The notes beneath the pieces are model-generated. The model was not told where the DNA came from. It saw only the letters and a list, made by a program, of their open reading frames with translations, and did no database searches. A program made the translations under genes and the position numbers. Below, one piece after another: positions 1-9,999 of a stretch of 64,000 nt of DNA. Origin of the DNA: Rhizobium sp. LC145 (GTDB lineage: Bacteria > Pseudomonadota > Alphaproteobacteria > Rhizobiales > Rhizobiaceae); the NCBI RefSeq assembly GCF_001005825.1, contig NZ_LBHV01000008.1, positions 126,501 through 190,500 on the forward strand. The letters run 5' to 3'. How positions within the stretch are numbered: position 1 is the first letter of the stretch; every line of letters begins with the position of its first letter.

Positions 1-3000
1 GCGAGATCGCGACGCTGAATGCGCGCTACACGCATGACGGAAAGACGCGTTTCCACCTCCTGCACCGCCGCCGGCTCTTCAACCCGAACGAGGGCGTGTG
101 GATGGGTTGGGAGCGCAAGCGCGGCAAGCTGCACGAGTTGAACCTGCTGCTGCGCGGTGACCGCGATACCAGCTATCTGCCGGGCGCCAATACGGTGCCG
201 GAGAACGTGCAATACGTGATGACGCTCGATGCCGATACGCGGCTGATGCGGGACGCGGTGACGAAGCTCGTCGGCAAGCTGCACCACCCGATCAATCGTC
301 CGGTCCTCGATCCGAAGACGAACCGGGTGACCCACGGTTACGGCATTCTCCAGCCGCGCGTGACGCCGTCACTGACGACCGGCAAGGATGCTTCGGTCTT
401 CCAGCGCGTCTATTCCGTCGGGCGGGGCCTCGATCCTTACGTCTTCACCGTCTCCGACGTCTATCAGGATTTGACCGGAGAAGGCAGCTTCACCGGCAAG
501 GGGCTCTATCATGTCGATGCCTTCGAGGCTTCGCTGAAGGGCCGCATCGACGAGAACTCGGTGCTCAGCCACGATCTTCTCGAAGGTTCCTTCGCGCGCT
601 GCGCCCTGGTGACCGATGTGGAATTGGTCGAGGACTTCCCGACACGGTATGAGGTCGAAGTCTCCCGCCAGCATCGCTGGGCTCGCGGCGACTGGCAGCT
701 CCTGCCCTATATCCTCGATACCAAGCACGGCGTCACCGCGCTCGGCCGCTGGAAGATGATCGATAACCTGCGCCGCTCGCTCACGCCGATCGCCTGGTTC
801 TTCGCTTCCGTGCTGGGCTGGTATTTCATGGACCCGCTTGGGGCGCTGGTCTGGCAGATACTGCTGATCTTCTCGCTCTTCGTCGCGCCGACGCTTTCAC
901 TCGTGACCGGCATCTTCCCCCGCTCGACCGATATTATTCCGCGAGCGCATTTCTATTCCGTCTGGTCGGACATTCGTTCGGCAAATGCGCAAGTTGCACT
1001 GCGGATCGTCTTCATTGCCGATAGCGCCTGCATCATGACCGATGCAATCGCCCGGTCCGTTTACCGTCTCTTCGTCAGCCGCAAGCTGATGCTGGAATGG
1101 CGCACGGCTGCCAGTATCCAGTCGAGCGCCCAGGGCAGCCCGCAGGACTACTATCGCTCCATGTGGCATGCGCCGGCGATCGCGGTGCTCAGCATCATTC
1201 TGTCGGCAATCCCCGGCGACAACGCTTTCCTGGTGGGCATTCCATTCGCCATACTCTGGATACTATCACCGCTGGTTGCCTGGTATGTCAGCCAGTCGGC
1301 CGAGACCGAAGACCGCCTCTTCGTTCCCGAACCGGTCTCCGTGGAGCTGCGCAAGATCGCGCGCCGCACCTGGCGCTATTACGAAGCCTTCGTGACCGAG
1401 GAACAGAACTTCCTGCCACCCGACAACTTCCAGGAGCGTCCGGAACCGATTCTGGCCAAGCGCACCTCTCCGACGAATATCGGCGTCTACCTGCTTTCCG
1501 TCATCTCGGCGCGCAATTTCGGCTGGGTGAACTTCACCGATACCATCGAGAGGCTGGAGCGGACCATCGCGACTGTCGAGCGGATGGAGAAGTATCGTGG
1601 CCACCTCTTCAACTGGTACCATACCGATAGTCTGCAGACGCTCGGACCGCGCTACGTCTCGGCGGTCGATAGCGGCAATCTGGCGGGTCATCTGATCGCC
1701 GTTTCCTCCGCTTGCCGCATCTGGGCCGAGGCGCCCTCGGCGCATCTTCAGGGTAGTCTCGACGGTATAGGCGACGTTGCCGGCATTCTTGCCGAAACGC
1801 TCAAAGCCCTGCCGGACGACCGCAAGACCGTGCGGCCACTGCGCCGCCGGCTGGAAGAGCGTATTGCGGGGTTCAGCAATGCCCTTGCTGCCGTCAAACG
1901 CGAGCACGAGTTTGCCTCCATCCGCATCATCAATCTGGCCGTGCTGGCCCGCGACATCCAGAAGCTTGCGACCAACCTGCACCATGAGGTGAAGTCGTCC
2001 CAGAGCGACGAGGTGACGCGCTGGACCTCCTCGCTGGTCAATGTCTGCGAAGCCCATATCGCCGACAGCGTCTTCGATCACTCGAACATCGAGCCGTTGC
2101 GCGAGCGTCTGGCCACGCTGCGCGACCGTGCGCGCGACCTTGCCTTTTCCATGGATTTCTCCTTCCTGTTCCGGAAGGATCGTAGGCTGCTTTCGATCGG
2201 CTATCGGGTCGAGACCAATGAACTCGATGAGGCCTGCTACGACCTCCTCGCCTCCGAATGCCGCCTGACGAGCCTTTTCGGCATCGCCAAGGGCGATCTT
2301 CCGAATGAGCACTGGTACCGCCTCGGTCGCCAGGTCGTTCCGGTCGGCGCGCGGGGCGCGCTCGTCTCTTGGTCCGGCTCGATGTTCGAATACCTGATGC
2401 CGCCGCTCGTCATGCAGGAGCGGCAGGGCGGCATCTTGAACCAGACCAACAATCTGGTGGTCAAGGAACAGATCGCCCACGGCAGGCGTCTCGGCACGCC
2501 CTGGGGCATTTCCGAAGCGGCCTTCAACGCACGCGACCATCTGTTCAACTACCAATACACGAACTTCGGCGTGCCGACGCTCGGCCTGAAGCGTGGCCTC
2601 GGGCAGAACGCGGTGATCGCGCCCTATGCCTCGATCCTTGCCAGCCAGTACGATCCGCTGGCGGCACTCGAAAACCTAGAGGAATTGCGCTCGCTCGGCG
2701 CTCTCGGAGCCTATGGCTTCCACGACGCCGTGGATTTCACGCCGACACGCGTGCCCACCGGGGCGCGTTGCGCGGTGGTCTACAACTACTATGCGCATCA
2801 CCACGGCATGTCGATCGCGGCGGTCGCCAACGTCGTTCTCAACGGCATCCTGCGCGAATTCTTCCACTCCGATCCGGTAATCGAGGCCGCCGAACTGCTG
2901 CTGCAGGAAAAGGCGCCGCGCGACATTCCGGTGATGAGCGCCAAGCACGAGGAGACGCCCGGCAAGGGACAGGCGGAGCTGCTTCGCTCGGAAATCCGCA

Positions 3001-6000
3001 CGGTTGCCGATCCGGCGCTCAGCGAGCGGGAGCTGGTGCTGCTTTCGAACGGCCACTATTCGCTCATGCTGACTGCCGCGGGTTCCGGCTATTCGCGTTG
3101 GAACGGACTTTCGGTCGCGCGCTGGAAACCGGACCCGACGGAAGACCGGTGGGGCCAGTTCATCTTCCTGCGCGATACCGCAAGCGGCGAGTGGTGGTCG
3201 ACCACCACAGAGCCGCGGCGCGCCGAGGGCGAGAAGGCAAAGACCGTCTTCGGCGATGACAAGGCCGAATTCCACAAGACCGTCGGTGACCTCACGAGTG
3301 TCGTCGAATGTATCGTGGCGACCGAGCACGACGCGGAAGGGCGCCGGGTCACGCTGTTCAATATGGGCGCGGAAGATCGCTTCATCGAAGTCACCTCCTA
3401 TATGGAGCCGGTGCTTGCCAGCGATAACGACGACAGCGCGCATCCCCTGTTCTCGCGCATGTTCGTCCGCACCGAAATCGGCAAGCGCGGCGACGTGATC
3501 CGGGCATGGCGCAACAAGCGCAACCCCAGCGATCCGGATATGATCGTCGCGCATCTTGCGTCGGACAATGCCGGCTCCGCCCGGCCGACCGAGTTCGAAA
3601 CCGACCGCCGGAAATTCCTTGGTCGCGGTCGCACGCTTGCCGAGGCGGCGGCCTTCGATGCCGGCGCGACGCTTTCCGGCACGGACGGCTTCACGCTCGA
3701 TCCCGTCCTGTCGCTCCGTCGCGTCGTTCGAGTGCCGGCCGGCAAGAAGGTCAGCGTGATCTTCTGGACGATAGCCGCGCCGAAGCGCGAGGAACTGGAC
3801 CAGGCGATCGAGCGCTACCGCCATCCGGATGCCTTTGCCCATGAGCTGGTCCAGTCCTGGACCCGCACGCAAGTGCAGATGCGCCATCTCGGCATCAATT
3901 CGCAGCAGGCGGCCGCGTTCCAGCATCTCGCCCGCTATCTCATCTATCCCGACATGCATTTGCGGGCGGACCAGGCGACGATCGAATCCGGCATGCAGCC
4001 GCAGTCTGCACTCTGGCCTCAGAGTGTCTCCGGCGATTATCCGATTTTCACGCTGCGCATCAACGACGACACGGACATGCCGGTCGCCCGCGAGGCGGTA
4101 AGCGCTTACGAATATCTGCGCTCGCGCGGAGTCACCGCGGATCTCGTCGTCTTCAACGAGCGGGCGACCTCCTACGCCCAGGACATGCAGCACGCGATCG
4201 AGGGCGTCTCGGATAATGCCCGCCGCACGAGCCAGCAGGAAGGCGCCCAGCATGTCTTCGCGCTGCGCCGCGACCTGATGACCGAAGAGGATGCGAACGG
4301 TCTCTTCGCGGCCTCTCGCGTCGTGCTTCATGCCAAGAACGGCAAGATCGTCGATCAGCTCAATCGCGCCATCACCCTGTTTGCCGCTCCGCGCGTACAG
4401 GAGCCAGACCGGCGTCCATTGCTCACCGGCGAGGATTTCATCGCCGGCGAAGCGGTGCAGGGTGCTGGCGATCTTCAGTTCTGGAACGGTTTCGGCGGGT
4501 TCGCGGAAGATGGCAGCGAATATGTGGTCCGACTTGCCGGTGGCCAGTCGACGCCGCAGCCGTGGATCAACGTGATCTCGAACGAAAGCTTCGGCTTCCA
4601 CGTCTCCGCGGAGGGTGCCGGCTTTACCTGGTCCCGCAACTCGCGAGATTACCAGCTCACGCCCTGGACCAACGATCCGGTCATCAACCGGCCGGGTGAA
4701 GGCTTCTACATCGTCGATCGCGAGGGCGGTGATATCGTAACGCCGTTCGCGTCGTTGTCTCGCCGTCCGTCGGCTCGCTTCGAACCCCGCCACGGGCTTG
4801 GTTATTCGAGCTTCTCGACCGAAGACAACGGTCTGGCGGTCGAACTGACCCAGACAGTCGACCGGCAAAGGCCGGTCAAGCTTTCCTCGATGCTGGTCAA
4901 GAATACCGGTTCCAAGCCGCGCAATCTCAGGGTTTATGCCTATGCGGAATGGCTGCTGGGCAACAATCCCCAGCGTTCGCTGCCGTTCATCCTGACGAGC
5001 CGGGATGAAGAAACGGGTGCGCTCTTCGCCACCAACCCGTTCAGCGTCGATTTTCGCCGTTTCGCTTTCCTCTCGGCAAGTGAAGTGCCTTCGAGCGTCA
5101 CGACCAGCCGACGCGAGTTCGTCGGAAGGTTCGGCAGCATCGACCGGCCGGCTGCGGTCGCGGCCGCCGTGCCGCTTGCCGGGACCTTCGAGATCGACGG
5201 GGACCCTTGCGCGGCGCTCGCCTTCGATGTCGAGCTCGGGCCGGGAGAGGAAAAGCTCCTCAACATCTTCCTGGGTGATGCGGAAACCCGCGAGGAAGCC
5301 AAGGCATTGGTGGCGCAGCTTCGTTACGACGACGCGGATCGGATTGTCGCCGGCAACAGGGATTTCTGGAAAGGCTTCACGGGTCGCCTGAAGATCGAGA
5401 CGCCGGACGATGGGCTCAACCATATGGTCAACCATTGGCTGCCCTATCAGGCACTCGGTTGCCGCATCATGGCGCGGTCGGCTTTTTATCAGGCCAGCGG
5501 CGCCTACGGCTTCCGTGACCAGCTGCAGGATACGCTGGCATTCCTCGTCCACGAACCGTCACTTGCGCGGCGGCAGATCGTCAATGCCGCCGGGCGGCAA
5601 TTCTCCGAAGGTGACGTGCAGCACTGGTGGCTGCCGCAGAGCGGCGCCGGCGTGCGGACGATGATTTCCGACGATGTCGTATGGCTCGCCTATGCGGTCC
5701 ATCAATACGTCGCCGCCACGGGGGACCGTACGCTTCTCGACGAGCAGCTTCCCTTCCTTCAGGGACCGCAGCTTGCGAAGAACCAGCACGATTCCTTCTT
5801 CAAGCCGGATCAGTCCGCGGATGCGGAAAACATCTACGAGCATGCGGCCCGCGGCCTCGATCTGGCGATCGCGCGAACCGGAGAACACGGCCTGCCGCTG
5901 ATCCTCGGCGGCGACTGGAACGACGGAATGAACCGGGTCGGCATCGGCGGACGCGGCTCAAGCGTCTGGCTGGGCTGGTTTCTGGCGAGTGCGTTGCGCG

Positions 6001-6866
6001 ACTTCATCGGCTATGCCGAGGAACGTGGCGACGCCACCCGCGCGGAGGCATGGAAAAGCCATCTGACGTCTCTGAAACTGGCGTTGGAGACGGCCGGCTG
6101 GGACGGCGATTACTATCGACGCGGCTATTTCGACGACGGTTCGCCGCTCGGTTCCAGCCAGAGTGAGGAATGCCGCATCGATTCGCTTGCTCAGTCCTGG
6201 AGCGTGCTTTCCGGCGAGGGCGATCCCCAGCGGGCAGAGCAGGCCATGAACGCGGTGCTGGAAAAGCTCGTCGATGCGGAAACCGGCATCATCCGGCTTT
6301 TCACGCCACCCTTTGCCGAGAGCGCTCAGGATCCCGGCTACATCAAGGCCTATCCGCCAGGCGTTCGCGAGAACGGCGGGCAGTATACCCATGCGGCGAT
6401 ATGGGTCGTTCTGGCGTTTGCCGCACTCAAGCGGGGTGACGATGCCTGGAAGTGCTTCCAGATACTGAACCCCGTCAACCATGCACTCGATCGCGATGCC
6501 GCCGAGAAATACCGGGTGGAACCGTATGTGGTTGCCGCGGATGTCTATGGGGCTGGCGATTATGCCGGGCGCGGCGGGTGGAGCTGGTACACGGGCTCCG
6601 CCGGCTGGCTCTATCGCGCAGCGGTGGAAGGCATTCTCGGCATCCGCCGCCAGGGCGACCGCCTCTTCGTGCGGCCGGCTCTCCCTTCCGATTGGAATAG
6701 CTATTCCGCCGAACTGGTCCTCGAAGGCAAGAGCCATAAGATCGCCGTCGAAAGAAAGAAGGGTGATCTTGTCGTGACCATCAACGGCAAGGCGGTAAAG
6801 GAAGATGAGGGCTTTGCCCTCGGAACCGGAAAGACAAAGCGGCAAGTGCAGCCGGTCTCCGGCTGA
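1..6866 (+). CDS. ndvB: Cyclic beta-1,2-glucan synthase (partial, 5' end outside window)
   Basis: This inner-membrane enzyme makes and cyclises the periplasmic beta-1,2-glucans needed for osmotic adaptation and, in rhizobia, nodule invasion. The reading frame is open from base 3, so the N-terminus lies outside; about 2287 residues are visible, against roughly 2800 in known NdvB/ChvB. A glycosyltransferase domain comes first, with the DADTRL acidic motif near base 228 and RQHRWARGDWQ near base 670. Hydrophobic membrane segments follow at about bases 790-930 and 1170-1290. The C-terminal part is glycoside-phosphorylase like (GH94 type), with GGDWNDGMNRVG near base 5905 and PPGVRENGGQY near 6355; family knowledge assigns it control of glucan chain length. 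It converges on ndvA across a shared terminator. Identification is very secure. Confidence 0.97.
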   Translation, partial: EIATLNARYTHDGKTRFHLLHRRRLFNPNEGVWMGWERKRGKLHELNLLLRGDRDTSYLPGANTVPENVQYVMTLDADTRLMRDAVTKLVGKLHHPINRPVLDPKTNRVTHGYGILQPRVTPSLTTGKDASVFQRVYSVGRGLDPYVFTVSDVYQDLTGEGSFTGKGLYHVDAFEASLKGRIDENSVLSHDLLEGSFARCALVTDVELVEDFPTRYEVEVSRQHRWARGDWQLLPYILDTKHGVTALGRWKMIDNLRRSLTPIAWFFASVLGWYFMDPLGALVWQILLIFSLFVAPTLSLVTGIFPRSTDIIPRAHFYSVWSDIRSANAQVALRIVFIADSACIMTDAIARSVYRLFVSRKLMLEWRTAASIQSSAQGSPQDYYRSMWHAPAIAVLSIILSAIPGDNAFLVGIPFAILWILSPLVAWYVSQSAETEDRLFVPEPVSVELRKIARRTWRYYEAFVTEEQNFLPPDNFQERPEPILAKRTSPTNIGVYLLSVISARNFGWVNFTDTIERLERTIATVERMEKYRGHLFNWYHTDSLQTLGPRYVSAVDSGNLAGHLIAVSSACRIWAEAPSAHLQGSLDGIGDVAGILAETLKALPDDRKTVRPLRRRLEERIAGFSNALAAVKREHEFASIRIINLAVLARDIQKLATNLHHEVKSSQSDEVTRWTSSLVNVCEAHIADSVFDHSNIEPLRERLATLRDRARDLAFSMDFSFLFRKDRRLLSIGYRVETNELDEACYDLLASECRLTSLFGIAKGDLPNEHWYRLGRQVVPVGARGALVSWSGSMFEYLMPPLVMQERQGGILNQTNNLVVKEQIAHGRRLGTPWGISEAAFNARDHLFNYQYTNFGVPTLGLKRGLGQNAVIAPYASILASQYDPLAALENLEELRSLGALGAYGFHDAVDFTPTRVPTGARCAVVYNYYAHHHGMSIAAVANVVLNGILREFFHSDPVIEAAELLLQEKAPRDIPVMSAKHEETPGKGQAELLRSEIRTVADPALSERELVLLSNGHYSLMLTAAGSGYSRWNGLSVARWKPDPTEDRWGQFIFLRDTASGEWWSTTTEPRRAEGEKAKTVFGDDKAEFHKTVGDLTSVVECIVATEHDAEGRRVTLFNMGAEDRFIEVTSYMEPVLASDNDDSAHPLFSRMFVRTEIGKRGDVIRAWRNKRNPSDPDMIVAHLASDNAGSARPTEFETDRRKFLGRGRTLAEAAAFDAGATLSGTDGFTLDPVLSLRRVVRVPAGKKVSVIFWTIAAPKREELDQAIERYRHPDAFAHELVQSWTRTQVQMRHLGINSQQAAAFQHLARYLIYPDMHLRADQATIESGMQPQSALWPQSVSGDYPIFTLRINDDTDMPVAREAVSAYEYLRSRGVTADLVVFNERATSYAQDMQHAIEGVSDNARRTSQQEGAQHVFALRRDLMTEEDANGLFAASRVVLHAKNGKIVDQLNRAITLFAAPRVQEPDRRPLLTGEDFIAGEAVQGAGDLQFWNGFGGFAEDGSEYVVRLAGGQSTPQPWINVISNESFGFHVSAEGAGFTWSRNSRDYQLTPWTNDPVINRPGEGFYIVDREGGDIVTPFASLSRRPSARFEPRHGLGYSSFSTEDNGLAVELTQTVDRQRPVKLSSMLVKNTGSKPRNLRVYAYAEWLLGNNPQRSLPFILTSRDEETGALFATNPFSVDFRRFAFLSASEVPSSVTTSRREFVGRFGSIDRPAAVAAAVPLAGTFEIDGDPCAALAFDVELGPGEEKLLNIFLGDAETREEAKALVAQLRYDDADRIVAGNRDFWKGFTGRLKIETPDDGLNHMVNHWLPYQALGCRIMARSAFYQASGAYGFRDQLQDTLAFLVHEPSLARRQIVNAAGRQFSEGDVQHWWLPQSGAGVRTMISDDVVWLAYAVHQYVAATGDRTLLDEQLPFLQGPQLAKNQHDSFFKPDQSADAENIYEHAARGLDLAIARTGEHGLPLILGGDWNDGMNRVGIGGRGSSVWLGWFLASALRDFIGYAEERGDATRAEAWKSHLTSLKLALETAGWDGDYYRRGYFDDGSPLGSSQSEECRIDSLAQSWSVLSGEGDPQRAEQAMNAVLEKLVDAETGIIRLFTPPFAESAQDPGYIKAYPPGVRENGGQYTHAAIWVVLAFAALKRGDDAWKCFQILNPVNHALDRDAAEKYRVEPYVVAADVYGAGDYAGRGGWSWYTGSAGWLYRAAVEGILGIRRQGDRLFVRPALPSDWNSYSAELVLEGKSHKIAVERKKGDLVVTINGKAVKEDEGFALGTGKTKRQVQPVSG

Positions 6867-6891
6867 CGCGGATCAGGTCGACCAAAAGAGA

Positions 6892-6929
6892 AAAAGCCCG
6901 CCTCCGAAAATAAACGGAGGCGGGCTTTT
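6892..6929. terminator. Bidirectional intrinsic terminator between ndvB and ndvA
   Basis: A perfect 15-bp inverted repeat (AAAAGCCCGCCTCCG / CGGAGGCGGGCTTTT) encloses an 8-base loop. It has an A tract on one side and a T tract on the other, so it can end transcription from both convergent genes. Confidence 0.92.
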
Positions 6930-6956
6930 GCTTTCGTGTCGGACGTGACGTGAGTC

Positions 6957-8717
6957 TCAGGCGGGCTCGGGTTCGCCCCGCTTCGCCTCGTCATCGGTCA
7001 GGATGCCGCTCGTCCTGAGAAGGGAGGTGAAGCGGCCCCCACTGTGACTGAGCTCTTCGAAGGTGCCCATTTCGAGAATGCGGCCCTGGTCGAGGAAGAT
7101 CACCTTGTCGGCATCGCGGACGGTGGAGAGCCGATGAGCGATGATGAAGGTGGTGCGGTTTCTGCGCAGCCGATCGATAGCGGCCTTCACGCGCGCTTCA
7201 GTCTCGACGTCGAGCGCGCTGGTGGCTTCATCCAGCACCAGTATAGGCGCATTCTTGAGAATCGCGCGCGCGATCGCGATGCGCTGGCGCTCGCCGCCGG
7301 ACAGCCGGTTGCCGCGTTCCCCGACGGGCGTCTCGTAGCCGCTGAGGCGGCTTTCGATAAAATCGGTGGCGGCGGCAGCCTTAGCGGCGGCGGCGATCTC
7401 CTCCTCGGTGGCCCCTTCCCGTCCGAGCCTTATGTTGTCGCTGATCGAGCGGTTGAGCAGTCCGGCATCCTGGAAGACGGTCGCAATGGAAGAGCGCAAC
7501 GACTTGCGCGTGACCGTGCCGGTATCGACGCCGTCGATGAAGATCTTTCCCTTCTGCGGATCGTAGACCCTCTGGAGGAGATTGACGAGGGTCGTCTTTC
7601 CCGCGCCGGTCGGACCGACGATGGCCACCGTCTCGCCGGCCTTGGCAATGAAGGAGATGTCGTGCAGGCCTTGTGTCGAATTGCTGAACTCGAAGGAGAC
7701 GTCGCGGAACTCCACCTCGCCGCGGACGGCTCCCATCTCGCCAGCGCCGGCAGGTTCCTCGCGTTCCTGCACGGAATCCTCCAGCCGGAAGAAATCCTCG
7801 AGCTTCGCGCGCGCCTCGAATATCTGGGTCGCGAATTGGCGCAGGAGATCCAGGCGCCCGATCAAGAGATTGGCGAAACCGATAAATGCCACCACGTCGC
7901 CGACGCGAATCTCGCCGCGTTGCACGAGGATGGTGCCTATGACCAGGATCACGCCCATGGAGACGGTTGAGGCGGTGCGGTTCAGCGCGCTTGCGAGCGC
8001 CCACCAGTCGAGGACCGGATACTGGGCGTCCAGCAGGTCCTTGGTGTAATCCTTGAGCGCCTTCGTTTCGGCTTCGATACGGTTGTAGCTATGCAGCACC
8101 GATACGTTGCTGATTGAATCGCTGACATGCGAAAAGACGTTGTGATAATGGCTCTCGACGGAGGCTTGGCCTTCCTTGGTGCGGTTCATCACGGTCTTGC
8201 CGATGATCCAGTAGAGTACGCTGAGAACCATCAGAACGATGCTGAGCCGCCAATCCATCGAGATTGCCGTCGGGATCAGCAGAAGCAGGGCAACGGCGGT
8301 TGCCAGATGCGTTCGCATGAATTCGAGCCACAACCCGAACAGGGTTTCGGCAGCCCTCAACAGGGTATGAAGGGCGTTGGAGGTGCCGCGCTGATGGTGC
8401 CAGGCAAGCGGCATCGAGATGATGCGCCCGAAGGCTTCCGTCAGCAGGGTGGCGCGCCTGCCGTGGGCGAGGCGGTCCGCCTCGCGGGCGACGAGAACAT
8501 AGGCGATCGTGTTGAAGACGCCGAAGCCCGCCCAGAGCATGAGGACGGAAGTGACGCTGCCTCCGGAGGAGATCGCATCGATGATTCGGCCGAAAAGAAT
8601 CGGCTCTATGATGGTGATTGCCGCGAGCACGATGTTGGCGATGACGACCAGCGAAACCCGGAAGCGATTCGCTGCGAGATATTTCAGAGCTCGGGAATAT
8701 ACCTGGAGTAGTGACAA
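6957..8717 (-). CDS. ndvA: Beta-1,2-glucan ABC exporter NdvA/ChvA
   Basis: This is a fused permease/ATPase exporter that moves cyclic beta-1,2-glucan across the inner membrane. The N-terminal half has about six membrane segments. The nucleotide-binding half has Walker A GPTGAGKTT near residue 367, the signature LSGGERQ near 471 and Walker B LVLDEATSALD near 491. I chose a TTG start at 8717, preceded at about 9 nt by AGAGGG. It gives 586 residues, close to ChvA (about 588), and starts with the conserved SLLQVYSRAL. The frame stays open to an alternative start at 8777, which would add 20 atypical residues. It converges on ndvB, its functional partner. Identity is certain; the start is an inference. 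Confidence 0.95.
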   Translation of the reverse strand: MSLLQVYSRALKYLAANRFRVSLVVIANIVLAAITIIEPILFGRIIDAISSGGSVTSVLMLWAGFGVFNTIAYVLVAREADRLAHGRRATLLTEAFGRIISMPLAWHHQRGTSNALHTLLRAAETLFGLWLEFMRTHLATAVALLLLIPTAISMDWRLSIVLMVLSVLYWIIGKTVMNRTKEGQASVESHYHNVFSHVSDSISNVSVLHSYNRIEAETKALKDYTKDLLDAQYPVLDWWALASALNRTASTVSMGVILVIGTILVQRGEIRVGDVVAFIGFANLLIGRLDLLRQFATQIFEARAKLEDFFRLEDSVQEREEPAGAGEMGAVRGEVEFRDVSFEFSNSTQGLHDISFIAKAGETVAIVGPTGAGKTTLVNLLQRVYDPQKGKIFIDGVDTGTVTRKSLRSSIATVFQDAGLLNRSISDNIRLGREGATEEEIAAAAKAAAATDFIESRLSGYETPVGERGNRLSGGERQRIAIARAILKNAPILVLDEATSALDVETEARVKAAIDRLRRNRTTFIIAHRLSTVRDADKVIFLDQGRILEMGTFEELSHSGGRFTSLLRTSGILTDDEAKRGEPEPA

Positions 8718-8760
8718 CTGGCGCAACCCTCTTTCATGACATACGCCGCTTTTCGTCGAA

Positions 8761-8786
8761 GGAACATGCGGCGACAATACTGCGTT
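8761..8786 (+). promoter_or_regulatory. Possible EcfG/RpoE2-type promoter upstream of expR
   Basis: The match is GGAAC-N17-CGTT, reading towards expR about 350 bp before its start. The consensus for the alphaproteobacterial general-stress sigma factor is GGAAC-N16/17-CGTT. About one chance match is expected in 64 kb, and the long leader argues for caution. Confidence 0.35.
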
Positions 8787-8800
8787 AGGTGCTCATACTC

Positions 8801-8871
8801 CCGTTGAAATGAACCGACCCTGAAAGATACGAAAAAAGATTGCGTGCGAATTTATTCCACCATTTCAACGG
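8801..8871. repeat. 11-bp perfect inverted repeat with 49-bp spacer
   Basis: CCGTTGAAATG at 8801-8811 is mirrored by CATTTCAACGG at 8861-8871 in the ndvA-expR intergenic region. It could be a pair of operator half-sites, a DNA-looping site or a transcript stem. No known protein is assigned. Confidence 0.6.
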
Positions 8872-9133
8872 CGAACATGAATACCCAGGAGATCCGCAAC
8901 GACATTTTCGCGACGGATGCAGGAAATAATAGGCTTCTGCAAGAATGTTTCACCCCTTGCAGCTCAAGGTAGGTTTCGACAGTTACGATTTTTGACTCGC
9001 TATGCAAGATTTTGCTATCCGTTTTCAGTAATTTGCTAACCAAACCGATCAACTATGGGTTACGCGATTAAGATATTTTTATCTCAGAGCGAGAACAGGA
9101 CGTAAGGCATAATGCAGAATTTCGGGGGCAAGC

Positions 9134-9877
9134 TTGAGTATTCAATCTATCGTCCAACTTTTGGTATTGGTAAGCGAGACTAAGACAAAGAGCGATCTCG
9201 TAACGTTGCTCGAATCTCTATTGAAGACCTATGGATTTGAATATTATGGCGTTCTGACGCAGCCTAAATCTCACGAGAACCCGATGAAGATGATGCTGGC
9301 GGGGCACTGGCCCGCGGGCTGGCGGGAAAATTATGTAGCCAAAAAATATATCCTCATCGATCCAGCCATACGAATAATGGGTATTGCCCATAGATCCTTC
9401 CGATGGCGCGAGGCTTCCGCGATGTTGAGAAACGATCCGCTATGGCCGCGCGCGCAGCGCATGATGCAGGATAGCAGTCGCCACGGGCTCCACGACGGCT
9501 ATACATTTCCGGTTCATGGTCGCGGCGGCCTGCTCGGCAGCATGATGATCAGCAGCAGCCGTTCCGTCGATTTGTCGCCAGCTGAAATGGCATTGTTCGA
9601 AACGGCGGCGAAAAAGGTTTTCTGGCGTCTGATGGAATTCGCCGGTGAGGCGAAGAAGCTCGAAAAGGCAACGGCTCTCGGCGCGCCTCTTACCCGCCGG
9701 GAGATGGAGGTGATCGGTCTTTTGGCGGATGGGATGACCTCTCACGACATCGCGCGGACGCTGAGCATCTCCAATCATACCGTGGATTGGTACATCAACG
9801 GTCTTCAGGACAAGCTCAATGCTCGAAACAGGCAGCATCTGGTTGCCTTCGCGTTTCGACATGGTCTCGTCGCTTGA
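9134..9877 (+). CDS. expR: LuxR-family quorum-sensing regulator, ExpR type
   Basis: This is a 247-residue LuxR-type transcription factor. An N-terminal acyl-homoserine-lactone-binding domain (about residues 15-165) precedes a GerE-type helix-turn-helix (about 185-245). The six signal-pocket residues common to LuxR proteins are all present: W and Y in the GW...NYVAKKY stretch, D and P in LIDPAI, W in FRW, and G in HDGYTFP. The HTH contains SNHTVDWYINGLQ. The start is a TTG with GGGGG 5 nt upstream. In S. meliloti expR lies between ndvA and pyc, exactly as here, and it controls exopolysaccharide and motility with long-chain AHLs. No luxI homologue is adjacent, so the signal must be made elsewhere. 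The symbol rests on position plus sequence; the family is certain. Confidence 0.88.
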   Translation: MSIQSIVQLLVLVSETKTKSDLVTLLESLLKTYGFEYYGVLTQPKSHENPMKMMLAGHWPAGWRENYVAKKYILIDPAIRIMGIAHRSFRWREASAMLRNDPLWPRAQRMMQDSSRHGLHDGYTFPVHGRGGLLGSMMISSSRSVDLSPAEMALFETAAKKVFWRLMEFAGEAKKLEKATALGAPLTRREMEVIGLLADGMTSHDIARTLSISNHTVDWYINGLQDKLNARNRQHLVAFAFRHGLVA

Positions 9878-9999
9878 GAGGCTGGGCGAGTTCACATTAA
9901 TTTGAGAAGATGTTTTAGGAGAAATTGAACTCCAGCGGTTAAGGCGCTATTGGTTTCTTCGCAGTGCAGCATTCTGCTGGGGTTTTGAGGAGGACCGCT

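Larger units (their letters stand above)
8718..9133. other. AT-richer intergenic region between divergent ndvA and expR
   Basis: This 416-bp stretch has no convincing gene. A 66-codon minus-strand frame at 8852-9052 has no family resemblance. It carries an EcfG-like promoter match (8761-8786), an 11-bp perfect inverted repeat (8801-8871) and a small palindrome AGATA-TTTT-TATCT (9071-9084). It must hold the promoters of both divergent genes. Confidence 0.6.

Noticed and set aside
2676..5552. 958-codon minus-strand frame inside ndvB
   Set aside because: It is antisense to a well-conserved gene, contains no recognisable domain, and reflects codon bias in GC-rich DNA.
8852..9052. 66-codon minus-strand frame in the ndvA-expR gap
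   Set aside because: No ribosome site, no family pattern, and it overlaps the inverted repeat.
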